Assembly (NCBI RefSeq): GCF_000368265.1
Contig: NZ_KB851218.1
Location: forward strand, 1-64,000
Length of the DNA: 64,000 nucleotides
Reading direction: 5' to 3'
Source of the DNA: Acinetobacter brisouisimilis
GTDB lineage: Bacteria > Pseudomonadota > Gammaproteobacteria > Pseudomonadales > Moraxellaceae
Shown: in pieces, positions 37,550 to 47,117 of the stretch
Layout: every line of letters starts with the position of its first letter
Numbering within the stretch: position 1 is the first letter of the stretch
Position numbers and translations under genes: made by a program
Notes under the pieces: generated by a model
Told to the model about the DNA's origin: nothing
The model's database searches: none
Seen by the model: the letters and a program-made list of their open reading frames with translations, nothing else

Positions 37550-38584
37550 CTAATGTAACCGTTTATAGATACTACGATAGATTTTTTGCTTTCTCGACCT
37601 AATTTTATTTATAACAGTACTCAGTTTCAGAATAACTAAACTCACTAATGATCTTTCTTTTTCAATCCAAAAAAGTTTAGATAGATTTTCAAAATTTGCA
37701 ATTACATTAAATAAAGGATCTCTATTTTTCCTCAAATTAAAGTATTTAATATCACTGTCTAAATTCAATTGATCTAATACTGTTAACTCATAAAAATCAG
37801 AAGAATTTTTAACTGAATAAACTCTACAGATATATTTCTCAAAAGATATTAATGCACTATTATTCTTAATATAATTATATTCACTTCTCCAATGTATCGC
37901 AAAAGGATTGTTTTCACATAAAAAATCCTTATTTCTCACCAACATTGCTTGACTACCTATAATAATTTTATTTAAATAGTGACGCACACCTCTATAAGGA
38001 AAATGCGCAATCCAAATATCACTATTATTTTTTCTAATATCTTTATTTATTTTAGATGATAAGCTATGGTTTCCTTGGCTAATAGAATAATCTAAATATC
38101 TATCCTTATCATGAGAGAAAAAGACCTTATCACCATCTTTACTTTTTATTTGAAACCTTCTATTCATCGAGATAAAAATATCATGCTCTAAATTTTCTTG
38201 TGTCATAACATAATCATATCGCTCCAAATTAAAAACTTGAGCTGGTTTTAAACCATTTAAAAAATTTATACTATTAACAACTAAAAATTCATCTGCATCA
38301 AGTGCAAAAAACAAATCAAATTTTTTATTTATTTTAGATATTCGGTGATAAGATTTTGTAGTTATTTCTGATTAAAAATGGGCTAAAGTATTATCTACCC
38401 ACAACGTAATATTAAAACCTTCAGATATTAATTGATTAATAATATCTACTGTTCCATCAGTAGAGTTATTATCTATAATATATAAAGAATCCAAAAATTT
38501 CATATTCCATCTAATAAAATTTTCAATAATGTCTTCTTCATTTTTAACCATAGAAAATCCTATAGCTATTTTATCTCCAATCAT
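37550..38584 (-). pseudogene. Glycosyltransferase family 2 gene interrupted by an in-frame TAA
   Basis: Two open segments, 38584-38372 and 38314-37550, are in the same frame, and the bases between them also translate in that frame as a continuous, sensible sequence (SEITTKSYHRISKINKKF) that leads directly into DLFFALDADEFL. The only interruption is TAA at 38374-38372 following TLAHF. A single C-to-T change from CAA (Gln) explains it; no base is missing. The first part has GFSMVKNEEDIIENFIRWN and DNNSTDGT, and the second the ALDADEF acceptor-site acidic motif, as in GT2-type enzymes that begin with MVKNE. The 344-codon frame ends four bases from the convergent GT25 gene. The whole gene is very AT-rich. 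Confidence 0.85.
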
Positions 38585-38605
38585 TTCCTCTACCTTTTCA
38601 TAAAA

Positions 38606-39454
38606 TTAGCACCTAGGATGCTTACCTCTTATAAATGTTTTAAGAACTAAATTTACATCATGGAATGAGAACTTAATTAACTTTCGATAAATTAATTTAA
38701 AAAGTTTTAGGCTTCTACTCCATGTACTTGAACTATAATATTTTAAAGTTAAGACATTTTCATAAATAAATTCATCTCTACGCCATGGTGTTAACTCTTC
38801 CTCAGTTAATGATAAAGAATGATTCAAACATGTATTTGAGGAAAATTTAAATTGATGACCTTGTTGAATAAACTGATTTATACGAGTAAAGAATGTAGTA
38901 TCCACACCATAAAAGGCAAAGTGTGAATCAAAAATTTCCATATTTTGTAATTTAAAAAATGTTTTTATACGATTTGAAATAATTAATCCAGAACCTACCG
39001 AATAAATAGAACTTGGTTGAATAATATCACCACGTTGTTGTAATAATTTAGAATTCACCATAGGAAACCGTGGTTTTAAATCACAGCGTGCCCTAATTTC
39101 AGGTAACTCAAAATCAACATCATTTAAATTAAATAAAACATCCTGATATTGCTCATTGATTTCAGTGTCATCATCAAATAATACATAATAATCAGCATCA
39201 TAATCTTGAATAAAATCGTTATAAATCCAGCTAAGCGGTTTATTTTGCAATTGGTTCTGCAATGTAACTTGCTGATGAATCTGACTTAATTCCTGTATAC
39301 ATAGATCATTTTCTGAAATAGCTTCTGGGCCATTATTGACAATCAAAAGCTGAGACAAGGGGTATTTAAATTTCAGTAAATCATGAATAGTTAAAGACTT
39401 TTCTAACGTCTTACCATAAACAATCACAACAAGCGCGATTTTAAGCTGTGCCAT
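38606..39454 (-). CDS. Glycosyltransferase family 2
   Basis: 282 residues with a GT-A opening (IALVVIVYGKTLEKSL, LLIVNNGPEAI) and the metal/nucleotide-sugar acidic motif in YVLFDDDTEIN. FYGVDTTFFTRI and CLNHSLSL towards the end fit the acceptor side of rhamnosyltransferase-like GT2 enzymes, though specificity is only a guess. AT-rich like its neighbour. Lies between the unknown gene (39510) and the interrupted GT2 gene in the leftward arm. Confidence 0.82.
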   Translation of the reverse strand: MAQLKIALVVIVYGKTLEKSLTIHDLLKFKYPLSQLLIVNNGPEAISENDLCIQELSQIHQQVTLQNQLQNKPLSWIYNDFIQDYDADYYVLFDDDTEINEQYQDVLFNLNDVDFELPEIRARCDLKPRFPMVNSKLLQQRGDIIQPSSIYSVGSGLIISNRIKTFFKLQNMEIFDSHFAFYGVDTTFFTRINQFIQQGHQFKFSSNTCLNHSLSLTEEELTPWRRDEFIYENVLTLKYYSSSTWSRSLKLFKLIYRKLIKFSFHDVNLVLKTFIRGKHPRC

Positions 39455-39475
39455 TATGTATACTTACCTAACAAT

Positions 39476-39500
39476 AAGCAGTTCTTATAGAGAACTGCTT
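39476..39500 (-). terminator. Hairpin between two leftward OC genes (possible weak terminator)
   Basis: A 10-bp perfect stem (AAGCAGTTCT / AGAACTGCTT) with a 5-nt loop. The sequence after it on the minus strand (ATTGTTAGG) is a poor U-tract, so it may be an attenuator or RNA-stability element and not a true terminator. Confidence 0.4.
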
Positions 39501-39509
39501 TTCATTATC

Positions 39510-40247
39510 TTAAAAAATTTTTTTATACCACTGTTTAATTTTTGGCTTCTTCACAACACACCCGATATCATCAAATGATGTAGATGAAATAAAACCTTCC
39601 GTTGAGAAGCGATTATTTAACACATCATCACAACGCTGTAAAAATAGTTTTACATTATCAGCATGGCGGCTTTGAAATAAGTGATAGACACTGTTCGCAA
39701 AGACTGTTCCAATTCCATAATAGCCATAGTTACCTAATAACCAAATGCCTTCACGTGGTTCGCGCTCAAAGCAAGTTGGGTATAAGGTTCTATAACGAAT
39801 GCCTTTTTTCTCTGCAATATAAGCCAGTTGTTCAGCAACATCAGCTTGTTTGTTTTGCATAAATGAAGGTTTACCAAGCGTTTGGTAACATGATGGTGTT
39901 ATGAAAAAGAACGCTGGTGAAGCAAATATATGCATTGCAGGATGAATATGGTTCGATGCTTGAGCACAGCCGAGAAAAGTATCATGCTGATAAACATACT
40001 GAGCAGATTTCTCAACAATTTCACGATTTAGCGGAATTAAATCAGGTTCAATAATCGCCACCACTTTCGCTGTAGACTGACCAATGACTCGATCTAGCCA
40101 TTCACCATGTGGCATATTTTCTTCGGTATATTTTACGTTTAACCCCAAATGTTGCATCACTTTTTTATGTGCAGCCAAAATATCCCGATCGAAATTATCC
40201 CAATGAAAAGAATGAAATTCAACTTCATCTAAGTTTAATAGTTCCAT
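39510..40247 (-). CDS. Unrecognised OC-locus protein, possibly glycosyltransferase-like
   Basis: 245 residues that I cannot place in a family. KVVAIIEPDLIPLNREIVEKS resembles the strand-acidic-motif-helix of a GT-A nucleotide-sugar site, and EFHSFHWDNFDRDILAAHKKVMQHLG near the start looks like a DUF-type sugar-processing opening (landmarks only). No membrane segment. GNYGYYGIGTVFANSVYHLFQSRHADNV in the C-terminal third is likely structural. It lies between GT4 and GT2 genes in the leftward arm, with terminator-like hairpins on both sides, so it could be its own small unit. Confidence 0.6.
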   Translation of the reverse strand: MELLNLDEVEFHSFHWDNFDRDILAAHKKVMQHLGLNVKYTEENMPHGEWLDRVIGQSTAKVVAIIEPDLIPLNREIVEKSAQYVYQHDTFLGCAQASNHIHPAMHIFASPAFFFITPSCYQTLGKPSFMQNKQADVAEQLAYIAEKKGIRYRTLYPTCFEREPREGIWLLGNYGYYGIGTVFANSVYHLFQSRHADNVKLFLQRCDDVLNNRFSTEGFISSTSFDDIGCVVKKPKIKQWYKKIF

Positions 40248-40373
40248 TCAGGAAACTCTCAAATATTATAAATCTTGCCGTATTATAGAAACATTTGTTG
40301 AAGATATTAGAAATATTTATTTATTTATACAAAGTTCTTACATAATTTGCCCCATTCGCCATACCTTCACAAA

Positions 40374-40407
40374 AGATAAAAGCCAAAATCAATATTGGCT
40401 TTTATCT
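40374..40407 (-). terminator. Intrinsic terminator after the GT4 gene in the OC locus
   Basis: AGATAAAAGCCAA / TTGGCTTTTATCT 13-bp stem with an 8-nt loop, followed on the minus strand by TTTTGTG. It marks the end of the long leftward unit that includes rmlBDAC. Confidence 0.75.
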
Positions 40408-40426
40408 CATTTAAATAGCTTGATAT

Positions 40427-41491
40427 CTAATTGCTTGAACGATAATACGCAACAACATGCTCTACAAATTGATTATGTGCTTTAGCAATCTGCTCAAAAC
40501 AGTATTTTTCTAATGCTTCTTTTTTGCCTTGCTGAGCGAATTTTAAAGCTTCATCTGGATGTTGAATCAAATATTCAATACCATCTGCAAGACTTTGTGC
40601 ATCATCAGCTTTGGCACACCAAGCATTTACGCCATGCTTTGCTGTCTGGCGAATCCCGATATCATCCGTAGTGATCAGGGTTTTACCCCATGCAAAGGCA
40701 TCTAAAATACCAATACCCTGAATTTCAGTAATTGATGGCAACGCCACAATATCGGCATTTTGTAATAGTGCAATTTTGTCCTCACCGCCAATCCAGCCTG
40801 GGAAGCTGACCTTATCCAGTAACTGTAATTGTTCAGCCTGATGCTTATAGGTCGTAAGCATTTCACCTTGACCTGCCAGCACTGCAGTAAAATCCACACC
40901 CTTTTTACGCAAAATCGCTAAAGCGTCTATGAGCACATGAACGCCTTTATTGGGCACCATACGCGTTAACATCACAATACTTGGCGGAACACGAATTGGG
41001 CGTGGCTCAGCCACCACTTTGGGTAAATAAGTTAAATTAGAAATCACTTGCTGTGGTTTTGCAGCACGCTCTTCAGGCGTTTGGCGCTTTTGTACCAGCT
41101 CTTGTACATATGGCGTGATATGAATAAATGCATCGGCACGTAAGGTACGTTTAACGTTATGACTGTGGTTAACTGCAATTACTGGAATCTTTTTCGACAT
41201 TCCCAACATGGCATTTTTAAATAACCAGACAGCTTTACCACTATGGGCAATAATCACATCTGGTTGCTGCTGCTCTATGAACTTACGAATTTTTAATGCC
41301 GCAGTGACACTGTAAAAACCTTTGTTCGGGATCACTGTGATTGGCCATTCACCACTTTTGAGATGCTGATTTTCAGTACCACGCAGCAAAACCACTTCAT
41401 GCCCAAAGCTTTTTAAGGTATTAGCAATATCCAGCATTGCCTGCCAGCGACCACCTGTTGCATCGCCATAGACTGCATTAAGAACTTTCAT
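40427..41491 (-). CDS. Glycosyltransferase family 4
   Basis: 354 residues, GT-B fold. N-terminal MKVLNAVYGDATGGRWQAMLDIA, HSHNVKRTL, then the C-terminal nucleotide-sugar half with MLTRMVPNKGVHVLIDAL and PSITEIQGIGILDAFAWGK. In the last of these the usual EX7E pair is Glu followed eight residues later by Asp (E...D). Donor unknown. It lies 16 bases after rmlC in the leftward arm and may use the dTDP-rhamnose made there, which is inference from position only. Confidence 0.87.
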   Translation of the reverse strand: MKVLNAVYGDATGGRWQAMLDIANTLKSFGHEVVLLRGTENQHLKSGEWPITVIPNKGFYSVTAALKIRKFIEQQQPDVIIAHSGKAVWLFKNAMLGMSKKIPVIAVNHSHNVKRTLRADAFIHITPYVQELVQKRQTPEERAAKPQQVISNLTYLPKVVAEPRPIRVPPSIVMLTRMVPNKGVHVLIDALAILRKKGVDFTAVLAGQGEMLTTYKHQAEQLQLLDKVSFPGWIGGEDKIALLQNADIVALPSITEIQGIGILDAFAWGKTLITTDDIGIRQTAKHGVNAWCAKADDAQSLADGIEYLIQHPDEALKFAQQGKKEALEKYCFEQIAKAHNQFVEHVVAYYRSSN

Positions 41492-41507
41492 AACAAATAC
41501 CTATAAA

Positions 41508-42083
41508 TTAAAACAATGCCTGCGCAGTAAGTGCCTGTGCAAATGTTGCAGCTTCTAAATCTTTTGCAGTCAATTTAAGCTGCATATCTGCTTCTATTGG
41601 CCAATCAATTGCAAGCTCAGTATCATTCCATACTAAACTACGCTCACACTCTTTCGCATAATAATCAGTTGTTTTATATAAAAACTGCGTATTGTCTTCT
41701 AAGGCAATAAAACCATGGGCAAAGCCCGCAGGAATCCAGAACTGACGATGATTTTCACCTGTCAGTTCGACTCCCACCCATTGTCCAAATGTTGCTGAAT
41801 CTTGACGAATGTCGACCGCAACATCCCATGCGCGACCTTGCACCACACGTACCAGTTTGCCCTGTGCATGAGGGTTAAGCTGATAATGCAAACCACGCAA
41901 CACGCCTTTTTGTGACATAGAATGATTATCTTGAACAAAGTTTGGAATATCGAGGTTACGCTCTGCCAACGCCTGTTCAAAGTTTTTCTGATTAAAACTT
42001 TCCATAAACCAGCCACGCTCATCAGCAAATACACGAGGCTCAAAAATCAACAAATCTTTAATCTTGGTTTCAATAATATTCAT
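41508..42083 (-). CDS. rmlC: dTDP-4-dehydrorhamnose 3,5-epimerase
   Basis: 191 residues. Third step of dTDP-L-rhamnose synthesis. The cupin signature is complete: RVFADERGWFMESFN near residue 17, VLRGLHYQ with the catalytic His, and RQFWIPAGFAHGF. Followed by the GT4 gene, preceded by rmlA 24 bases upstream. Also called rfbC. Confidence 0.96.
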   Translation of the reverse strand: MNIIETKIKDLLIFEPRVFADERGWFMESFNQKNFEQALAERNLDIPNFVQDNHSMSQKGVLRGLHYQLNPHAQGKLVRVVQGRAWDVAVDIRQDSATFGQWVGVELTGENHRQFWIPAGFAHGFIALEDNTQFLYKTTDYYAKECERSLVWNDTELAIDWPIEADMQLKLTAKDLEAATFAQALTAQALF

Positions 42084-42107
42084 GCTATGTCACTCAATCT
42101 GGTTACT

Positions 42108-43007
42108 TTAGGCTTGTTTTGCTTGGTGTTCTTGATGCAATTTTAACAAATACTGACCATAACCCGTCTTTTTAAAGAAATTGGCACGCGCCAACAACTG
42201 ATCAGAGCCGATCCAGCCGTTGTTAAATGCAATTTCTTCCAAGCATGCCACTTTAAGTCCTTGACGGTGCTCAACTGTTTGTACAAATTGGCTCGCTTCC
42301 AGCAATGAGTCGTGTGTACCCGTATCTAGCCATGCAAAACCACGCCCCAACAACTCAACGTTCAACTGATTTTGATGTAAGTACACATTATTTACATCGG
42401 TAATTTCCAGTTCACCGCGTGCCGATGGTTGAATATTTTTAGCAACTTCGACCACACTATTGTCATAGAAATACAGGCCTGTCACAGCATAGTTTGATTT
42501 TGGCTGTGTCGGCTTCTCTTCGATGCTAATCGCTTTACCTGTTGAGTCAAATTCAACAACGCCAAAACGCTCAGGATCATTGACATAGTAACCAAAGACT
42601 GTGGCACCTGAAGTCTGTGCTGATGCACGTTTAAGCTGCTGGCTAAAACTTTGACCATAGAAAATATTGTCGCCTAAAATCAGACAGACATTATCCTGAC
42701 CAATAAACTCTTCACCCAAAATAAAAGCTTGTGCCAGACCATCAGGTGATGGCTGAACCTTATAAGACAACTTGATACCAAGTGCTTCACCTGTACCCAG
42801 TAATTTTTCAAAATTTGGCAAATCTTCAGGTGTTGAAATAATCAAAATTTCAGAGATACCCGCCAACATCAGCACAGATAACGGATAATAAATCATCGGT
42901 TTATCGTAAATTGGCAACAATTGTTTTGATGTCCCCATCGTAATTGGATATAAACGGGTACCCGAACCACCAGCAAGAATAATGCCTTTACGTTTTATTT
43001 GACTCAT
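42108..43007 (-). CDS. rmlA: Glucose-1-phosphate thymidylyltransferase
   Basis: 299 residues starting [21 protein letters not shown]; first step of dTDP-L-rhamnose synthesis (dTTP + glucose-1-phosphate). LAGGSGTRL is the nucleotide-binding loop; GDNIFYGQ carries the metal-binding Asp, and EEKPTQPKS is conserved. The ATG at 43007 overlaps the rmlD stop by four bases (ATGA), so the longer frame from 43049 is wrong. Confidence 0.97.
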   Translation of the reverse strand: MSQIKRKGIILAGGSGTRLYPITMGTSKQLLPIYDKPMIYYPLSVLMLAGISEILIISTPEDLPNFEKLLGTGEALGIKLSYKVQPSPDGLAQAFILGEEFIGQDNVCLILGDNIFYGQSFSQQLKRASAQTSGATVFGYYVNDPERFGVVEFDSTGKAISIEEKPTQPKSNYAVTGLYFYDNSVVEVAKNIQPSARGELEITDVNNVYLHQNQLNVELLGRGFAWLDTGTHDSLLEASQFVQTVEHRQGLKVACLEEIAFNNGWIGSDQLLARANFFKKTGYGQYLLKLHQEHQAKQA

Positions 43008-43912
43008 ACGATGATTTCTCCTAGGACTTGTTCCACACCTTGCTGCCAATGCGGCAAATGCAGATGAAATTGTTGTTGTAATTTTTGGGTATTTAAACGT
43101 GAGTTTAAAGGACGTTTTGCTGGTGTTGGGTAAGCAGTGGTTACAATCGGATGTACCTGTTGCAACTTCAAGACCAGACCTTTGTGTCGAGCTACATCAA
43201 ATATATATTGTGCATATTCGTACCAAGAGGTTTCACCCGAAGCCGCGAGATGATAATGCCCACACAATTGTTGCTGTTGTTCAGCCGCTTGTAAACTGTA
43301 ATAGCAAATTACCTGTGCAGTCACATCAGCAATTAAAGCTGCACCTGTAGGTGCACCAATCTGATCAGCAATAATGCTAAGTTCTTCTTTGGCTTGCGCT
43401 AAGCGCAGCATGGTTTTTACAAAGTTCTGACCATGCGTGCCATAGACCCAAGACGTACGAAAATTCAAAAATTGTACAGCACTTTGCTCAAGTGCCACTT
43501 CGCCTGCACGCTTGCTTTGACCATAGACATTTTGTGGTGCAGTTACATCTTGCTCCTGCCATGCCTGTGTACCTTGGCCAGAGAATACATAATCAGTGGA
43601 ATAATGAACTAACAAGGCATCCACTGCTTGGCACTGTTCAGCCAAATGTTTAACTGCCAAATGATTAATGAGGTTGGCTTGTTCAGCTTCTGATTCAGCC
43701 TTATCGACAGCCGTATATGCCGTAGCATTGACTACAATGTTCGGCTGAACTTGCTGAATGAGTTGAGTGATCACATCAAAATTGGCGATATCACCACACA
43801 AGCCTTGTGCATTAGTATGGCGATCTAAGGCAATCACCTCCCCTAAAGGCTGCAAAGCACGTTGTAGTTCCCAACCCACCTGACCATTTTTACCCAATAA
43901 AAGAATTTTCAT
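43004..43912 (-). CDS. rmlD: dTDP-4-dehydrorhamnose reductase
   Basis: 302 residues; fourth step giving dTDP-L-rhamnose. N-terminal Rossmann [29 protein letters not shown], and the active-site [11 protein letters not shown]...[10 protein letters not shown] with catalytic Tyr/Lys. Overlaps rmlA by four bases and follows rmlB by ten. Confidence 0.97.
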   Translation of the reverse strand: MKILLLGKNGQVGWELQRALQPLGEVIALDRHTNAQGLCGDIANFDVITQLIQQVQPNIVVNATAYTAVDKAESEAEQANLINHLAVKHLAEQCQAVDALLVHYSTDYVFSGQGTQAWQEQDVTAPQNVYGQSKRAGEVALEQSAVQFLNFRTSWVYGTHGQNFVKTMLRLAQAKEELSIIADQIGAPTGAALIADVTAQVICYYSLQAAEQQQQLCGHYHLAASGETSWYEYAQYIFDVARHKGLVLKLQQVHPIVTTAYPTPAKRPLNSRLNTQKLQQQFHLHLPHWQQGVEQVLGEIIV

Positions 43913-43922
43913 TCGTCATACC

Positions 43923-45002
43923 TTACTGGGCCGATTCAGCATGATACTGTTGTGTTAACCAGTTTTTATATTCACCACTTTGTACGTGCGCAATCCATTC
44001 CTGATTATTCAGATACCACTCGACCGTTTTGCGTAATCCTGTTTCAAAACTTTCTTGTGGCACCCACCCCAAGTCTTGCTGAATCTTGCTGGCATCAATC
44101 GCATAACGTAAGTCATGCCCAGGGCGATCAGTCACATAGGTGATCAAATCTTGATAATGGACAACACCCGTCGGCTTATTCGGTGCAAGTTCTTCTAGAA
44201 GCTGACAAACGGCTTTAACCACATCAATATTCTTTTGTTCGTTATGCCCACCAATGTTATAGGTTTCACCTACTTGTGCCTGAGTCACGACTTGATACAG
44301 TGCACGTGCATGATCTTCTACATACAACCAGTCACGAATCTGCTGACCATTGCCATAAACAGGCAACGCACGACCATTCAAGGCATTCAGAATAATGAGT
44401 GGAATCAGTTTCTCAGGAAAATGGTATGGGCCATAGTTATTGGAACAGTTAGTAATCAGTACAGGTAAACCATAAGTACGATGCCATGCACGAACTAAAT
44501 GATCTGAACTGGCTTTACTCGCTGAATAAGGCGAACTTGGGGCATATGGTGTCGTTTCATGAAATAAATCATCAGTGCCTTCTAAGTCGCCATACACTTC
44601 ATCCGTAGAAATGTGATGAAAACGAAAAGCCTGCTTTTTCTCAGTAACTAACCCATTCCAATATTGGCGAGCGGCTTCAAGTAGCTGGTATGTTCCTAAA
44701 ATATTGGTTTCAATAAATGCGGCTGAGCCTGTAATTGAACGATCCACATGTGACTCGGCTGCCAAATGCATAACCGCATCAGGCTGAAAATCTGAAAATA
44801 GTTGATCTAGCGCAGCGCGGTCACAAATATCAGTTTGTGAAAATTGATAGCGAGAATTTTGAGCAATACTTGATAAAGACTCTAAATTCCCTGCATAAGT
44901 CAATTTATCGACATTTAAAACTTCATCTTGGGTATTTTGAATAATATGGCGAATGACAGCCGAGCCAATAAAGCCTGCACCACCTGTGATTAAAATTTTC
45001 AT
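43923..45002 (-). CDS. rmlB: dTDP-glucose 4,6-dehydratase
   Basis: 359 residues; second step of the rhamnose pathway. NAD-binding [16 protein letters not shown] at the N-terminus, [12 protein letters not shown], and the catalytic segment [11 protein letters not shown]...[14 protein letters not shown]. First of rmlBDAC, the order seen in many rhamnose clusters. The rml block lies about 80 bases downstream of the ELM1-type gene in the same direction. Confidence 0.97.
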   Translation of the reverse strand: MKILITGGAGFIGSAVIRHIIQNTQDEVLNVDKLTYAGNLESLSSIAQNSRYQFSQTDICDRAALDQLFSDFQPDAVMHLAAESHVDRSITGSAAFIETNILGTYQLLEAARQYWNGLVTEKKQAFRFHHISTDEVYGDLEGTDDLFHETTPYAPSSPYSASKASSDHLVRAWHRTYGLPVLITNCSNNYGPYHFPEKLIPLIILNALNGRALPVYGNGQQIRDWLYVEDHARALYQVVTQAQVGETYNIGGHNEQKNIDVVKAVCQLLEELAPNKPTGVVHYQDLITYVTDRPGHDLRYAIDASKIQQDLGWVPQESFETGLRKTVEWYLNNQEWIAHVQSGEYKNWLTQQYHAESAQ

Positions 45003-45085
45003 CTTAAAATCGTAATACTAAAAATTCTGCTTAGTATAACCAATTCTCTATACACAACAGTTAAGAAATCACGGAGGATTCTGAC

Positions 45086-46117
45086 TTAACTGCAAGCAAA
45101 TAGCTGTTTATGTAATTGTTGTGCCAACATTTCACTCGGCTCAAGCGTTAAGGTATGCTGCTGTTCTACTTTAAACGTAGTATTGAGCTGTGCAATTGAA
45201 ATGACTTGCAAAAGCTGTTGTTGACTCAAGCGCTCAAGTACATTGTGAAATTTTTCATCGGGCTGCCAATGCTCAGGCAAATAAGCAACCACAGGACGCA
45301 TGGCAGAAACACTTTCCATCAGCATAGACATTGAATCTGCACTACAAAATACACGTGTCGAAACTGCCAAAAACTGATGCAAAACCGAACGTGGCTGTTC
45401 TGCCCACCACACGACATCCGCAATACACTCAAAGTTCAGGTATTGCTGCAAAATTCTTTCCGCCTGTTGGCCTGTACGGCGTGAGGTGCTAAGCAACCAT
45501 TTAATCCGATGCTGACGTGCCAGCAGGTTCATCTGTTTTGCCAGTTGAACCCAATCCTGTTCCTGATACTGTGCTCCCGCGCCATCTCCACCGATCAGCA
45601 TCGTCCATACTTGCTGCTCGACATGCGGATGCTCAGAGTGCCATTGCTTGCCATGCTGTTCCAAGGTTGCCTGACTTAAAGGCATCGGCGACACAGGTAA
45701 GCTAATAAATGGTTTTGGCAAATCTGGTTCGAGCACCAAAATTGCATCAAACAATTCAACTTTGAGTTGACGCAGTGAACCACAGAAAATATTTTTTGCT
45801 CCAAATGCCCTAGACAACCACACAATGGCATAGGCACTATTTCCACCTGCACCGACCACAATATCTGGATGTGCATTTGGCAGAGCATCTCCCTGATAAA
45901 ACTGATCAATTTTTTCTGCTTTAGGAATTTTATAGTTGAGTAGCCACGTTAAAGGTCTGCGATAAAACTTGTGCTTTAAAGTCAGTTCAATCCAATGCAC
46001 CTCTAATTCAAAATCGCGTTCCAGAGCAAACAGTACACCTTTAGACTGATTAAAATGCCCTGGTACACCATCACTCACCACCCAAACGGTTTTTTTTGTT
46101 TGGTTCAAATTAGACAT
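45086..46117 (-). CDS. ELM1-family putative glycosyltransferase (second copy)
   Basis: 343 residues. KTVWVVSDGVPGHFNQSKGVLFAL opens it and FCGSLRQLKV, LLSTSRRTGQQAER, ADSMSMLMESVSAMRPVVAYLP follow, which match the mitochondrial-fission-ELM1-like (Pfam 06258) proteins placed as putative glycosyltransferases in Acinetobacter OC loci. No membrane segment. It overlaps the GT4 gene upstream by eight bases. A second, diverged member is the gene at 47937. Confidence 0.82.
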   Translation of the reverse strand: MSNLNQTKKTVWVVSDGVPGHFNQSKGVLFALERDFELEVHWIELTLKHKFYRRPLTWLLNYKIPKAEKIDQFYQGDALPNAHPDIVVGAGGNSAYAIVWLSRAFGAKNIFCGSLRQLKVELFDAILVLEPDLPKPFISLPVSPMPLSQATLEQHGKQWHSEHPHVEQQVWTMLIGGDGAGAQYQEQDWVQLAKQMNLLARQHRIKWLLSTSRRTGQQAERILQQYLNFECIADVVWWAEQPRSVLHQFLAVSTRVFCSADSMSMLMESVSAMRPVVAYLPEHWQPDEKFHNVLERLSQQQLLQVISIAQLNTTFKVEQQHTLTLEPSEMLAQQLHKQLFACS

Positions 46118-47105
46118 GGCTGAGTTCCTGATAAACTTGTAAAGTATTGTGTAATACAGCTTCTAGCGTTAACTGTTGCTGGGCATATTGATAAATCGGT
46201 TCTGAACGCTCAGTCAGTTGCTCAAAATGCTGCACATGCTGTTGAATTAAATCATGTAAAGCAGTGACATCATCCGCAGGGCACATCAGCTCAGGCGGCA
46301 AAATTTCTGCAACCATACCAACATCCGTTGAAATCACAGGGCAATGCACCAAAAGTGCTTCAGCCAGTGTATAAGGGCCACCTTCATTACGCGATGAGAT
46401 TACCAAAAAATCTGCCTGCTGCATCACCGTCGTAATATCATTGCGATGTCCAAGCAATTCAATACGATCTGTTAAAGCATACTGCTGAATTTTTTCTTGT
46501 AGCAACGCTCGATCTGGCCCCTCACCAACAATCCAGAGTTTGGCATCAATTCCTCGCCATGCTTCAACCAGTAAATCAAACCCTTTGGCTGGCACGAGAC
46601 GTGCAACCGCAATCGCCTGTAAGGGTTGATGTGGCTGTTTTTGTGCTGTCTGAAGTACAGGCGGCTGAATCCCATTTAATACCACACGCACACGGTCTTG
46701 CTGACTAAACTGATTGGCGACCCGTCGACTCACTGCAATAATTCGATCATATTTTTCAAATGCCTGAACATTACGTTTTAGGTTATGCAGTGTCGCTACA
46801 CTTGGAATTTTGAGCCATTTCAGCATTGGTGCAATCATTGATACGGCTTTGTTGGCTTGCACATGCAGGACATCGGCATGAGTGGCTTTGATGGCTTGAT
46901 ACAATTGCCACAGCAAAATCGGGTTTTTACGGCTTTTGCTTAAATCCAAGGCTTTAAATTCAACACCACTGACCCGCTCTGCATACTTCTCATGAGCGAT
47001 GAGTGTCACCTTTTGTCCTGCCTGTGCCAAACCATTTGCCAGTTCAACCACATGCTTTTCCAAGCCACCTTCTTCGTCACCTGCCATGACCATACAAATA
47101 TGCAT
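46110..47105 (-). CDS. Glycosyltransferase family 4
   Basis: 331 residues, GT-B fold. MHICMVMAGDEEGGLEKHVVELANGL opens with the glycine-rich loop typical of GT4; VARLVPAKGFDLLVEAW starts the donor half; SSRNEGGPYTLAEAL carries an intact EX7E motif. It follows the deacetylase by 12 bases and overlaps the ELM1 gene. Donor unknown. Confidence 0.9.
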   Translation of the reverse strand: MHICMVMAGDEEGGLEKHVVELANGLAQAGQKVTLIAHEKYAERVSGVEFKALDLSKSRKNPILLWQLYQAIKATHADVLHVQANKAVSMIAPMLKWLKIPSVATLHNLKRNVQAFEKYDRIIAVSRRVANQFSQQDRVRVVLNGIQPPVLQTAQKQPHQPLQAIAVARLVPAKGFDLLVEAWRGIDAKLWIVGEGPDRALLQEKIQQYALTDRIELLGHRNDITTVMQQADFLVISSRNEGGPYTLAEALLVHCPVISTDVGMVAEILPPELMCPADDVTALHDLIQQHVQHFEQLTERSEPIYQYAQQQLTLEAVLHNTLQVYQELSHV

Positions 47106-47117
47106 TGTTATTCTCTC

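Noticed and set aside
38315..38371. Frameshift in the GT2 gene
   Set aside because: Both open segments are in the same frame and the bases between translate sensibly, so no indel is needed.
38372..38374. Recoding or selenocysteine at the stop in the GT2 gene
   Set aside because: The codon is TAA, not TGA, and there is no downstream element; a simple nonsense change is more likely.
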